A stretch of 64,000 nucleotides of DNA from Hafnia alvei (GCF_964063325.1 NZ_OZ061315.1:2728001-2792000); one strand, 5' to 3'; shown: positions 34,395-43,590, counted from the first letter of the stretch. Numbers and translations are program-made. Notes: generated by a model from the sequence alone, not told the origin.

Positions 34395-36827
34395 ATGACC
34401 CAACTCGATTTAACTTCGCTGTCGCCACGTATTCGCGCTCATAAAGAGGCGCTAATCCATATCGTTAAGCCACCGGTGTGTACCGAACGTGCACAGCACT
34501 ATACCGAGATGTACCAACAGCATCAGGATAAACCGCTGCCCGTACGCAGGGCACTGGCGTTAGCCCACCATCTCCAGCAACGCACCATCTGGATTAAACA
34601 TGATGAGCTGATCATCGGCAATCAGGCCAGTGAAGTGCGTGCCGCGCCGATATTTCCTGAGTATACGGTCAGTTGGATTGAGCAGGAAATCGACGAACTG
34701 GCGGATCGCCCTGGCGCTGGATTCTCTGTCTCAGAGGAAAATAAAGCGGTATTGCATAAAATCTGCCCGTGGTGGCGAGGCCAAACCGTTCAAGATCGCT
34801 GCTACGGTATGTTTACCGACGAGCAAAAAGCCCTACTCTCAACCGGTATCATTAAAGCAGAAGGCAATATGACCTCCGGTGATGCCCATCTAGCGGTCAA
34901 TTTCCCGCTGCTGTTGGAGAAAGGATTGGACGGACTGCGGGATAAAGTCGACGAACGCCGCAGCCGTTTGCAGCTCACCGACTGGGACGATCTGCACAAG
35001 GAGCAGTTCCTAAAGTCGATTGATATCGCCCTAAGCGCCCTTAGCGATCATATTTTACGCTACGCGGAGCTGGCGAAAAGCATGGCGGAACAGGAGAGTC
35101 GGCCTGAACGTCAGGCTGAACTGCGCCATATTGCTGCAAACTGTGAATTGATTGCACATCAGCCACCGCAAACCTTCTGGCAAGCGCTGCAGCTGTGCTA
35201 TTTCATGCAGTTGGTGTTACAGATCGAATCCAACGGACATTCGGTTTCATTTGGCCGCCTCGATCAATACCTTTATCCATGGTATCGCCGCGACGTGGAG
35301 CTGAAGCAAAGCATCAGCCGTGAATTTGCCATTGAGCTATTGCACGGTTGCTGGCTGAAATTGTTAGAAGTGAATAAAATTCGCTCGGGTTCACACTCAA
35401 AAGCCTCTGCCGGTAGCCCGCTCTACCAAAACGTCACCATCGGCGGACAAACGTTGTTAAACGGCCAGCCGCAGGATGCCGTCAACCCCCTGTCTTACAC
35501 CGTTTTAGAATCCTGTGGACGATTACGCTCTACGCAGCCGAACCTCAGCGTTCGATATCATGCGGGCATAAGCAATGATTTCCTCGATGCCTGCGTACAG
35601 GTCATTCGTTGTGGCTTTGGCATGCCAGCGTTTAATAACGATGAAATCGTGATCCCTGAGTTTATCAAACTGGGCGTTGAACCGCAGGATGCCTATGATT
35701 ATGCCGCTATTGGATGCATCGAAACCGCCGTCGGCGGAAAATGGGGATATCGATGCACCGGAATGAGCTTCATCAACTTCGCCCGTGTGATGCTGGCCGC
35801 ATTAGAACAAGGCCGCGATGCAACCAGTCAAAAAACATTTCTACCGCAAGAATTAGCGCTGTCTAAAGGTAACTTTGAGACGTTCGATCAGGTCATGAAC
35901 GCTTGGGATGAGCAAATCCGTTACTTCACTCGCAAATCAATCGAAATTGAATGCGTTGTGGATACCGTGCTTGAAGAAAATGCCCATGACATTATCTGTT
36001 CTGCGCTCGTTGATGACTGCATCGAAAGAGGCAAAAGCGTGAAGCAAGGCGGCGCTAAATATGACTGGGTCTCTGGCCTACAGGTCGGCATCGCTAACCT
36101 CGGTAACAGCTTAGCGGCAGTACGAAAATTAGTCTTCGAACAAGGCGTTATCGGCCAGCAACAGCTTGCCGCGGCGCTGGCAAATGATTTTGATGGTTTA
36201 GACGGTGAACTGCTGCGCCAGAGACTGATGAACAATGCGCCGAAATATGGCAACGACGAAGATGACGTAGATAACTTGCTGGTTCGTGCCTATCAGACCT
36301 ATATTGATGAACTGAAACAGTACCATAATACCCGTTTTGGTCGTGGGCCGATCGGCGGAACCTACTATGCGGGGACGTCATCCATTTCGGCTAACGTGCC
36401 TTTTGGTGCGGCCACGCAGGCCACACCAGATGGACGCAAAGCCAAAACGCCACTGGCGGAAGGCGCAAGCCCGGCATCGGGAACCGATCATCTTGGGCCC
36501 ACGGCGGTATTTAACTCTTTAGGCAAACTCCCCACCGCCGCAATTCTAGGTGGCGTGTTGCTGAATCAGAAACTCAATCCAGCTACGCTGGAAAATACGC
36601 GCGATCGAGAAAAACTGATGCTGATGCTGCGCACCTTCTTTGAAGTGCATAAAGGCTGGCACGTGCAGTACAACATCGTTTCACGCGAAACACTGCTGGA
36701 AGCAAAAGCGCGCCCAGAACGGTATCGCGATCTTGTGGTGCGCGTAGCGGGCTACTCAGCGTTCTTTACGGCCTTATCTCCTGACGCTCAGGATGATATC
36801 ATCGCGCGTACCGAACATACGCTTTGA
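34395..36827 (+). CDS. ybiW: Glycyl-radical enzyme YbiW (PFL-like)
   Basis: Glycyl-radical enzyme, 810 aa, exactly the length of E. coli YbiW, of unknown substrate; it is closer to the dehydratase/lyase branch than to true pyruvate formate-lyase. The catalytic cysteine is Cys441 in IGCIETAVGG, and the radical glycine is Gly786 in VRVAGYSAFF near the C-terminus. GAGG precedes the ATG at 34395, just after ybiY. With fsaA divergent, a sugar- or polyol-derived substrate feeding an aldolase product is plausible. Confidence 0.92.
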   Translation: MTQLDLTSLSPRIRAHKEALIHIVKPPVCTERAQHYTEMYQQHQDKPLPVRRALALAHHLQQRTIWIKHDELIIGNQASEVRAAPIFPEYTVSWIEQEIDELADRPGAGFSVSEENKAVLHKICPWWRGQTVQDRCYGMFTDEQKALLSTGIIKAEGNMTSGDAHLAVNFPLLLEKGLDGLRDKVDERRSRLQLTDWDDLHKEQFLKSIDIALSALSDHILRYAELAKSMAEQESRPERQAELRHIAANCELIAHQPPQTFWQALQLCYFMQLVLQIESNGHSVSFGRLDQYLYPWYRRDVELKQSISREFAIELLHGCWLKLLEVNKIRSGSHSKASAGSPLYQNVTIGGQTLLNGQPQDAVNPLSYTVLESCGRLRSTQPNLSVRYHAGISNDFLDACVQVIRCGFGMPAFNNDEIVIPEFIKLGVEPQDAYDYAAIGCIETAVGGKWGYRCTGMSFINFARVMLAALEQGRDATSQKTFLPQELALSKGNFETFDQVMNAWDEQIRYFTRKSIEIECVVDTVLEENAHDIICSALVDDCIERGKSVKQGGAKYDWVSGLQVGIANLGNSLAAVRKLVFEQGVIGQQQLAAALANDFDGLDGELLRQRLMNNAPKYGNDEDDVDNLLVRAYQTYIDELKQYHNTRFGRGPIGGTYYAGTSSISANVPFGAATQATPDGRKAKTPLAEGASPASGTDHLGPTAVFNSLGKLPTAAILGGVLLNQKLNPATLENTRDREKLMLMLRTFFEVHKGWHVQYNIVSRETLLEAKARPERYRDLVVRVAGYSAFFTALSPDAQDDIIARTEHTL

Positions 36828-36849
36828 TGTGGGCGATTAAACACAAAGC

Positions 36850-36873
36850 TATCGGTGGCTTAGGCCACCGATA
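36850..36873 (+). terminator. Stem-loop between ybiW and yciT
   Basis: Ten-pair stem TATCGGTGGC / GCCACCGATA with a 4-base loop, 22 bases after the ybiW stop and without a T run. It may only partly separate yciT from the upstream genes. Confidence 0.5.
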
Positions 36874-36899
36874 AATTAGGTCGTTAAGCCAAGGAACTC

Positions 36900-37661
36900 A
36901 TGAATTCAAGACAGCAAGCTATTCTCCAATATGTCAACGACACACGCCGCATTAGCGTGGCCGATCTGGCACGTGATACCGGTGTTTCAGAGGTGACGAT
37001 CCGTCAAGATCTGAACCTATTGGAAAAACGTAACTATCTAAAACGTATCCACGGATACGCCGTAGCGCTAGAAAGCGACGATGTAGATGCTCGAATGATG
37101 ATTAATTTCACGTTAAAACAAAAATTGGCAGCCTACGCGGCATCTTTGGTTAACGATGGTGAAACAATTTTTATCGAAAATGGCAGTACCAATGCCCTTC
37201 TCGCCCGTTATCTGGCAGAGCGCAAACGCGTTACGCTGGTGACCGTAAGCACCTACATTGCCCACCTGCTGAAAGAAACGGATTGTGACGTCATTTTAAT
37301 GGGTGGACTGTACCAAAAGCGCAGTGAAACAATGGTAGGCCCGCTAACCCGCCAATGTATCCAGCAGGTTTACTTCAACAAAGCTTTCCTCGGCATTGAT
37401 GGTTTTCACCCAGAAACAGGCTTTACCGGTCGCGATATGATGCGCGCCGATATCGCCAATACGGTTTTAGCCAAAGGCGTTGAAAACATCGTGCTGACAG
37501 ACTCTTCAAAATTCGGCCAAATTAACCCCAACCCATTGCAGCCCACTCACGCGATTAATCGGGTGATCACCGATTATCGTTTAAACGATGAATACAGAAA
37601 CCATCTCAAAAAACTAAATATTCAGCTCGATATCGTTTATGAGGAGCAGGGTACGCTATGA
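36900..37661 (+). CDS. yciT: DeoR-family regulator YciT
   Basis: DeoR-type repressor, 253 aa. N-terminal helix-turn-helix (ARDTGVSEVTIRQDLNLLEK, about residues 22-41) and a sugar-phosphate-isomerase-like sensor domain (ENGSTNALLARYL, GLYQKRSETMVGPLTRQC, LTDSSKFG). Sequence matches E. coli YciT, whose gene is next to osmB in K-12, whereas here it follows ybiYW. AAGGA precedes the ATG, and its stop overlaps the next gene. It may control the divergent fsaA/ybiYW region. Confidence 0.85.
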   Translation: MNSRQQAILQYVNDTRRISVADLARDTGVSEVTIRQDLNLLEKRNYLKRIHGYAVALESDDVDARMMINFTLKQKLAAYAASLVNDGETIFIENGSTNALLARYLAERKRVTLVTVSTYIAHLLKETDCDVILMGGLYQKRSETMVGPLTRQCIQQVYFNKAFLGIDGFHPETGFTGRDMMRADIANTVLAKGVENIVLTDSSKFGQINPNPLQPTHAINRVITDYRLNDEYRNHLKKLNIQLDIVYEEQGTL

Positions 37662-37903
37662 GTGAAATGACCTTCAGCCGTGAACAGACCTCGCAGATGG
37701 TCCACAAATTACAAAAATATCTACAGGCTGAATTAGACGTTGAAATTGGTGATTTTGATGCAGAATTCTTGCTGGATTTCTTTGCCAAAGAGCTCGGCGC
37801 GCATTTTTATAATCAAGGGATGGCTGACGCACTGCGCGTAGTAGAAGAAAAAACGGAAGATCTTGTCGATACGCTGACTTGGCTGCAAAAGCCTGTCGAT
37901 TAA
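37658..37903 (+). CDS. DUF2164 family protein
   Basis: Small acidic protein, 81 aa, of the uncharacterised DUF2164 family (EIGDFDAEFLLDFFAKELGAHFYNQGMADAL is the diagnostic core). No transmembrane segment or signal peptide. It starts within the yciT stop (ATGA overlap), so the two are co-translated. Function unknown. Confidence 0.8.
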   Translation: MSEMTFSREQTSQMVHKLQKYLQAELDVEIGDFDAEFLLDFFAKELGAHFYNQGMADALRVVEEKTEDLVDTLTWLQKPVD

Positions 37904-37942
37904 AAACATACCGCCCATAGCGAACTCTAACGTCCGATATTA

Positions 37943-38010
37943 GGGGGAACCGTAGGGATGGGGTCGTAGCAGCTTTAGCTGCCGGAGCGCCCCACCCTAC
38001 GGTAGCCCCC
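37943..38010. repeat. Large two-tier imperfect inverted repeat
   Basis: A 68-base element. Outer arms GGGGG..ACCGTAGGG..TGGGG and CCCCACCCTACGGT..CCCCC pair with single-base bulges; an inner perfect GCAGC-TTTA-GCTGC hairpin sits at the tip. It lies between the convergent genes for DUF2164 and aphA and looks like a REP/BIME-type or small mobile palindrome. No second copy was noticed in the window. Confidence 0.65.
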
Positions 38011-38069
38011 GTGAATCTCAATCGCCAAAGCGACCAGCATCAACCATAACACTATCTTTTTCTATAGTA

Positions 38070-38783
38070 TTAATATTCAGAGTTAACAATAACCTCTTCA
38101 CCCAACGCCCCTGCATTTGGCAACGGCTGATAGCTTGAGTTAGATGCCCGCAATACCCGAATACCACGGATACCGACATCGCGAGCCGCGGTGATATCAC
38201 CATCCGAATCACCGTAATAAACCTTAATCTGCTTTTCTTTGATCCAGTTTATCTTGGTATTTTGTCCAGGCTGATCGCCTGCAAAGATCACGCTATTCAT
38301 GTTTGCTGCCGGTATCGAGAAATCCGCTTGCAAGGTATTCGTAACGGTTTCTGTTTTGGTCGGGCTGCGACCAGTAATGAAATAAATGCTGTCACCACGC
38401 TTAAGATGCATTGCAATCAGATCTTTACCCACCTGCTTGGGCATACTGAAACTATCCCAACCGTTATTCATTTTCTCCCAAAATGCGGGATCTTTCAGAT
38501 AGTTTTGATCTTGCGGAGAGAACTCTTTCTGCCCACGATAAAATCCTGGGCTCGAAAATAGCACCGTATCATCAATATCAAAACCGACTGCTATAGGAGG
38601 AATACCCTGTAGGCTATTCTCAATCTGCGTCACAGAAACCCAGTGAATTGGCGCTTGATGTGCCAACTGTGCAACGGTAACCCCAGCATTAAGAGGCGTA
38701 TCTGTAGACACTTTTGCCTGTGCCGATGGGCTTAAACTGATAACAAGGGCTAACGCACTGAGTGCAACCGCAATCTTTCGCAT
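38070..38783 (-). CDS. aphA: Class B non-specific acid phosphatase AphA
   Basis: Periplasmic HAD-superfamily phosphatase/phosphotransferase, 237 aa. Signal peptide ends near residue 23 (SPSAQA). The catalytic DXDXT/V motif is GFDIDDTVLFSS (about residue 69), with FITGRSPTKTE and KVYYGDSDGDITAA supplying the later HAD motifs. It dephosphorylates nucleotides for uptake. Confidence 0.93.
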   Translation of the reverse strand: MRKIAVALSALALVISLSPSAQAKVSTDTPLNAGVTVAQLAHQAPIHWVSVTQIENSLQGIPPIAVGFDIDDTVLFSSPGFYRGQKEFSPQDQNYLKDPAFWEKMNNGWDSFSMPKQVGKDLIAMHLKRGDSIYFITGRSPTKTETVTNTLQADFSIPAANMNSVIFAGDQPGQNTKINWIKEKQIKVYYGDSDGDITAARDVGIRGIRVLRASNSSYQPLPNAGALGEEVIVNSEY

Positions 38784-39026
38784 GGATATTCCTTTTATTT
38801 GTTAATTCTCACATTCACAGCTGTGAAATATCGGATTAGGGTTTTGTCACATTCGCGCTTCATAGTATGCAGCAAATACATCAGAAAACGTGCTCTGGTT
38901 CAAAATTGATGGGCGTAATAAGCAGGCAAACGGGAAGAACATCGCATATTGATAGAAAAGTGACGTACTGAAGCGCAAAGAAAATAAAAATAGTGGTTGT
39001 ACAGTATTGCGTTAATAGAATCTCGA

Positions 39027-39042
39027 CTGTATAAATATACAG
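39027..39042 (+). promoter_or_regulatory. LexA (SOS) box of dinI
   Basis: CTGTATAAATATACAG has perfect CTG-N10-CAG ends and an AT core, matching the LexA consensus. It lies 25 bases before the dinI start. Confidence 0.9.
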
Positions 39043-39066
39043 TATATTGTGAATGCGGAGGCGACC

Positions 39067-39315
39067 ATGCGCATTGAATTGACATTGGACAAACGTAACA
39101 AGCTGCCAGACGGTGCTCTGGAAGCATTAAACCACGAATTTTCAAAACGAGTAAACCATATCTATCCTGAAACTGCGGTACAGGTTCGAATGACTAACTC
39201 GAATACGTTAACCGTTATGGGCGGACTGAAATCCGACAAAGAACGCATCGAGGAAGTCCTGCAAGAAACGTGGGAAAGTGCCGACGACTGGTTCGATAAC
39301 GGATTTAGCGAATAA
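39067..39315 (+). CDS. dinI: DNA damage-inducible protein DinI
   Basis: Small SOS protein, 82 aa, that binds RecA filaments and modulates LexA and UmuD cleavage. The C-terminal acidic helix (VLQETWESADDWFDNGF) is the RecA-binding face and is nearly identical to E. coli. The ATG at 39067 follows GCGGAGG; an in-frame ATG at 39049 would overlap the promoter. A LexA box lies just upstream and a strong terminator downstream. Confidence 0.95.
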   Translation: MRIELTLDKRNKLPDGALEALNHEFSKRVNHIYPETAVQVRMTNSNTLTVMGGLKSDKERIEEVLQETWESADDWFDNGFSE

Positions 39316-39442
39316 CACTAATTCGCGGTGTAAACACACACTTTTACGCCGCAATAATAAGCCTAATTCATTGAATGATAATAGGCGATGAGTTCCATCT
39401 CCGTTAGCCATCGGCAATTCCTACGGATAGTAAAATGCGTAG

Positions 39443-39470
39443 GCCGGGAGTCGCTTCCCGGCTTTTTTTT
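39443..39470 (+). terminator. Terminator downstream of dinI
   Basis: GCCGGGA / TCCCGGC seven-pair stem, 6-base loop, followed by eight Ts. It is about 130 bases after the dinI stop. Confidence 0.85.
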
Positions 39471-39504
39471 GCCTATCTAGCCGCACAACATCTTTCTTGC
39501 ACTA

Positions 39505-40527
39505 TTATTTCGTTCGCGATTTGCAGCAAGGCCTTTCCACCGTAGGGATCAGCCTTTTTTGCACCAGCAAAATCACCGTTTTGAGCATCAGCAAGGCAAT
39601 CACAAGGTTAGTGAAAACGAACATGGGAACCGCTAACGCCGCAAACAATCCATCTTGTTCACCCACGCTTAAATGCAGAGCCGTGGTTGCTAGTGCCGAA
39701 ATACCGAATGAAAAGCTCCAAAATGAAGCATTGAACGGCTGTTTCATGTACCACGGCATTAGCCTAAGCATAAAAATAAGCTGCAATAATCCATAGCCAA
39801 ACAGCATCTTGGCAACGAAGTCTGTATGTCCACCATTAACGCTGAGGTAGGCACTGCATGCCACCAGCGCTGGAGCAAGTTGAATACCTAGCGAAGTACG
39901 CACCGGCTTGGCCATTTCGCCATGGCTGCGCATACGATGTAGGATCGCAGGCTCCAAACTCAGCCATGAAAATACCCCTGCGCCTAAGAACAGAATGCCC
40001 AGATCGTGAAAGCCTAATGCGCCACACGCCATGGCACTGATGAAGTTATTAGCTACCGTGGGCAAATATAAACCCGGTGTCGTGGCCTCCGCCGGATGCT
40101 CCCCTTTCCACAGCCCCGCGCTTTGCCATGCGGCATAGCACAGTTGGACGCAGGCACCGATACCAAACATGATTTCAGCCAGAAGGTGCGTTGGCGAATA
40201 ATGAGCAAAGCCAATTGAAACCAGCATCGTGGTGGCCGGAAATAAGCTCACGAAACTTCCGCTCAGCGGGTGGCGCATTTCAGCTATCACTAATTGTGGA
40301 TAACGTACAAGACGATATATAAAAGCCAACGCTAAACTGAGCCAAATCAACGTTGCTAGCCCAACCAAACCTTCGCCAATGAAAGGCGAAACGGGCCAAA
40401 TAGTCGCCGCATAGCGCCAAGCAAACCCCATCCCGATGATGCCCAGCACCATCCCAAAATATCCTGCAGGGATATTGACCACGTGAGGCTCAGTGCGCTC
40501 AGCGGTGCTTTCTAAAGAACTATTCAT
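39505..40527 (-). CDS. tehA: TehA/SLAC1-family anion channel-like protein
   Basis: Inner-membrane protein, 340 aa, with about ten transmembrane helices of the tellurite-resistance/dicarboxylate transporter (TDT) family. NIPAGYFGMVLGIIGMGFAWR near the N-terminus and the repeated GxxLxxW/FxS helices are typical. TehA over-expression gives tellurite resistance in E. coli; the natural cargo is a small anion. The start at 40527 is the first Met and has no clear Shine-Dalgarno. No tehB is adjacent, unlike in E. coli. Confidence 0.85.
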   Translation of the reverse strand: MNSSLESTAERTEPHVVNIPAGYFGMVLGIIGMGFAWRYAATIWPVSPFIGEGLVGLATLIWLSLALAFIYRLVRYPQLVIAEMRHPLSGSFVSLFPATTMLVSIGFAHYSPTHLLAEIMFGIGACVQLCYAAWQSAGLWKGEHPAEATTPGLYLPTVANNFISAMACGALGFHDLGILFLGAGVFSWLSLEPAILHRMRSHGEMAKPVRTSLGIQLAPALVACSAYLSVNGGHTDFVAKMLFGYGLLQLIFMLRLMPWYMKQPFNASFWSFSFGISALATTALHLSVGEQDGLFAALAVPMFVFTNLVIALLMLKTVILLVQKRLIPTVERPCCKSRTK

Positions 40528-40766
40528 GAGAACTTTTACACAACTCAAACAGGACGCAGATTATAGCGGATGATCCCTCAGCTGTTTTCACTTTCATCCT
40601 ACAAAACTCGCAAAGTGTCATTTTTAATACGCTTTATCACCACCCTACGCTGGGTTTAGGTCATTTATCTGATTGTATTGGCATAAAATGATGGACTAGG
40701 CTTAACTTAACTCGGTGGTTTAACTAACCTCAATACTCTAGGACTTATGCCGTAGGAGAACAATAA

Positions 40767-41054
40767 ATGAACAGCGACAATCCCGAGCATGCAATGACGT
40801 TTGGTGAACTACTTGAACTGATCCACGATCAACAACGACGAATTAATGTGCTGGAAACTGCATTTTCCTATTTAGCATTCGGACTCGAGGGAAAAAGCTG
40901 TCAACTATTGACCCACAGCTTGAAATTGGAGGCCAACAACCAAACATATGATACTAAGACGCAAGAATACTTCGCCAAACTTGCAGAACAGTTTGAGGTA
41001 CGTAATTCCGGCGTTAGCGAGACAACAACAATCGCAAATAATCACAATATCTAG
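40767..41054 (+). CDS. Small conserved-looking hypothetical protein
   Basis: Soluble protein, 95 aa, that I do not recognise with confidence. GGAG stands at good distance before the ATG. The N-terminal half is predicted helical (MTFGELLELIHDQQRRINVLETAFSY), with a possible coiled-coil, and its shape recalls the small YecF (DUF2594) family, though I cannot confirm this. No signal or membrane segment. It is followed by bssS, after 165 bases. Confidence 0.65.
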   Translation: MNSDNPEHAMTFGELLELIHDQQRRINVLETAFSYLAFGLEGKSCQLLTHSLKLEANNQTYDTKTQEYFAKLAEQFEVRNSGVSETTTIANNHNI

Positions 41055-41219
41055 TTAGTACCTGTGTTTAATTCATCGCCAGAAAACATTTTTTTAACAA
41101 AACACATAAAAAATACGTCATTTAAACAGTTAGATGCGTATACTGAAAATGCTCATCTAATGAGACACATTGATCCTGGTTAGTAGCTCACGACAGTCAC
41201 TACGTTTTAGGGGGTCTTT

Positions 41220-41474
41220 ATGAACGGAAAAGATGAAGTAATTCAGACGCACCCAGTGGTTGGTTGGGATATCAGTACTGTTGATAGCTATGATGCTTTG
41301 ATGATCCGCCTGCACTATCTTTCTTCACGCGATCAAGATCCTGAGAAAGCGGAAGTGGATCGTACTCTGTGGTTAACCACCGATGTTGCACGGCAGCTCA
41401 TTGACATCCTCGAAGCCGGAATTGAAAAGATAGAATCTTCGGAATACCAAGACATTGATTACCTTAAACATTAG
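41220..41474 (+). CDS. bssS: Biofilm regulator BssS
   Basis: Small regulator of biofilm formation and indole/AI-2 signalling in E. coli, 84 aa (same length). VIQTHPVVGWDISTVDSYDALM and LWLTTDVARQLIDILEAGIEKIESS are near-identical to the K-12 protein. AGGGGG precedes the ATG. It neighbours solA, as in E. coli, but dinI is separated from it by tehA here. Confidence 0.94.
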   Translation: MNGKDEVIQTHPVVGWDISTVDSYDALMIRLHYLSSRDQDPEKAEVDRTLWLTTDVARQLIDILEAGIEKIESSEYQDIDYLKH

Positions 41475-41493
41475 TACATTAACGCACCGCTAG

Positions 41494-41524
41494 AACACCG
41501 CCCCTCACAAGGCGGTGTTTTTTT
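41494..41524 (+). terminator. Terminator of bssS
   Basis: Nine-pair stem AACACCGCC / GGCGGTGTT with an 8-base loop, ending in seven Ts. Confidence 0.88.
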
Positions 41525-41678
41525 ATGTCTCGATTTCCCTCTGCAACCCTGCAAAGGTTATCATCAGGTTGTAAAATAGATCACAAATGTTGTTCAACCA
41601 AATTTGTTGCGCTGAATTCGTTCATCGCCATAAAAACGGGTGTACTCATGGAAAAACCATGACACGGAGGATCCCTTT

Positions 41679-42791
41679 ATGAAATACGATTTAGCTATTG
41701 TCGGCTGTGGCTCTGTTGGTGCAGCCGCTGGCTATTATGCTGCGCTTTCAGGCTTAAACGTTTTGATGCTAGATAGCCATACCCCACCCCATCGGCAGGG
41801 TAGCCATCATGGCGACACCAGAATTATTCGCCATGCCTATGGCGAAGGTGAGAAATATGTTCCCTTGGTGCTACGCGCACAGGAGCTTTGGAACAAGTTG
41901 GAAGAGGCTTGCGCAGTACAACTTTTTCATCGCAGCGGCGTTCTTAACATAGGGCCGTCCAGTTCTGAATTCATGCGTAATGCCGAAAACAGCGCCTCTC
42001 AGTTTGGGCTGTCCGTAGAGAAATTGGACGCTGAACAACTGCGAAAACGCTGGCCTGAGTGGTCAGTGCCTGATGGCTACATCGGTTTATTCGAGCCAAA
42101 CGCCGGGTATTTAAAAGCCGAGCTCGCGGTAGGTATTCTCAATGAAAAAGCCGCCGAGGCCGGTGCTGATTTGCACTTTAACTGCCAAGTTGATGCAATT
42201 ACACCTGAGGATAACGGGGTAAAAATCACCACGTCTGAGGGAGAATTTAGCGCACGCCAAGTTGCCGTTACGGCTGGAACATGGGCAAAAGCATTGCTAC
42301 CGGAACTGCCAATAACGCCAGTACGCAAAGTTTTCTCTTGGTATCAAGCCGATGGCCGTTACAGCGAAAATAACAACTTCCCTGCTTTTACGGTTGAAAC
42401 TCCCGAAGGCGATCAGTTTTATGGCTTTCCATATAACAATGACGGTCTAAAGTTGGGTAAACATAATGGCGGACAAGCCATTACCCTGCCCGAGCAGCGC
42501 CGTCCGTTTGGTACTAATCCACAGGATGGTAGTGAAGTATTTGGCTTTTTACGTCAATTCCTGCCCGGCGTTGGCGTCTGTTTACACGGTGAGGTTTGCA
42601 CCTATGATCTCTCCCCAGATGAAGATTTCATTCTAGACACACTACCGCATTCACCGCAGGTCAGCGTAGTAACCGGTTTAAGCGGGCATGGTTTTAAATT
42701 TGCTACCGTATTAGGTGAGATTATTGCGCTTCAGGCCGCAGGCCAACCCGTTCCATTCGATCTCTCTCCTTTCAAAATAAGTCGATTTTAA
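41679..42791 (+). CDS. solA: N-methyl-L-tryptophan oxidase
   Basis: FAD-dependent sarcosine-oxidase-family amine oxidase, 370 aa (E. coli 372). It demethylates N-methyl-tryptophan, giving formaldehyde and H2O2. Dinucleotide motif IVGCGSVGAAAGYYAA; the covalent-flavin cysteine is the one in EVCTYDLSPDEDF, followed by GLSGHGFKFATVLGEI. The start at 41679 follows CGGAGG; an earlier Met at 41640 is unlikely. Confidence 0.93.
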   Translation: MKYDLAIVGCGSVGAAAGYYAALSGLNVLMLDSHTPPHRQGSHHGDTRIIRHAYGEGEKYVPLVLRAQELWNKLEEACAVQLFHRSGVLNIGPSSSEFMRNAENSASQFGLSVEKLDAEQLRKRWPEWSVPDGYIGLFEPNAGYLKAELAVGILNEKAAEAGADLHFNCQVDAITPEDNGVKITTSEGEFSARQVAVTAGTWAKALLPELPITPVRKVFSWYQADGRYSENNNFPAFTVETPEGDQFYGFPYNNDGLKLGKHNGGQAITLPEQRRPFGTNPQDGSEVFGFLRQFLPGVGVCLHGEVCTYDLSPDEDFILDTLPHSPQVSVVTGLSGHGFKFATVLGEIIALQAAGQPVPFDLSPFKISRF

Positions 42792-42797
42792 TTGCTT

Positions 42798-42815
42798 GCC
42801 CGCAAAAATGCGGGC
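42798..42815 (+). terminator. Stem-loop after solA
   Basis: GCCCGC-AAAAAT-GCGGGC hairpin six bases past the solA stop, followed by an AT-rich but not T-only tail. Confidence 0.6.
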
Positions 42816-42955
42816 TAATAATTTAATAGCACAAGCCATCGCTCACGGTGGTTATTTTAGAATTGACAACTGCATATTAAAAACACTAACTTATAGAGGT
42901 GGAATTTATATAAATCATATCAAAAAACATAAGACGTTATTTTCAAGGATGATGA

Positions 42956-43576
42956 ATGAACGTATTAGTTGTAGACAAATGTCTCTATACACGATTGGGT
43001 ATATCCTGTTACTTTTCTGAAGAAACAGGTATAAATATTCACCATGTGAATTCGGTGATTCAAGCTTTAGAGAAAAAAGATATACCTAATCCTGATATTA
43101 TTTTAGTCAACCTGACGGATTATTGTCGAATCAATGAGCAAGACACATCTCTGATACGATTTTTCTCTCATTATTCACACGTTAAAATATTTGTTTACCT
43201 GGATGCGGACTATCCGAATGGCACTAGACCAATTATATTAAATGGCCATGTATATATCATTAATAAACAAAACCTTACAGCAATTTTATCCGTTTTCACC
43301 GAGTTACATCGAAAGCCAGATCTGCATAAAAGCATACAGCAATATTTTGGCAATTATCCGGCATTGACCGATCGCGAAGCCTCTATAACCCAATATTGGA
43401 TGGAGGAAATGCCTAACCACAAAATTGCACGTAAGTTAAACATCTGTGGCCGAACCGTATATGTACATAAGCAACATATCACCGAGAAAATGCATGTACG
43501 TAATCGGCTTGAGTTCTGCTATCTCTATAATGTCATTAAATATGTAGTCTTCCCTAGCCCTAACCTAATCAAATAA
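42956..43576 (+). CDS. RcsA-like LuxR-family regulator
   Basis: Transcription factor of 206 aa with an N-terminal receiver-like domain lacking the usual phosphorylation residues (VVDKCLYTRLGISCYF) and a C-terminal LuxR helix-turn-helix (about residues 135-195: LTDREASITQYWMEEMPNHKIARKL then RTVYVHKQHITEKM). The N-terminal segment closely parallels RcsA (MDLCSYTRLGLTGY), the unstable auxiliary regulator of capsule genes in the Rcs system. It could be RcsA itself or a paralogue. AAGGA precedes the ATG. Low GC compared with its neighbours. Confidence 0.75.
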   Translation: MNVLVVDKCLYTRLGISCYFSEETGINIHHVNSVIQALEKKDIPNPDIILVNLTDYCRINEQDTSLIRFFSHYSHVKIFVYLDADYPNGTRPIILNGHVYIINKQNLTAILSVFTELHRKPDLHKSIQQYFGNYPALTDREASITQYWMEEMPNHKIARKLNICGRTVYVHKQHITEKMHVRNRLEFCYLYNVIKYVVFPSPNLIK

Positions 43577-43590
43577 ATTCTGCAATAAAA

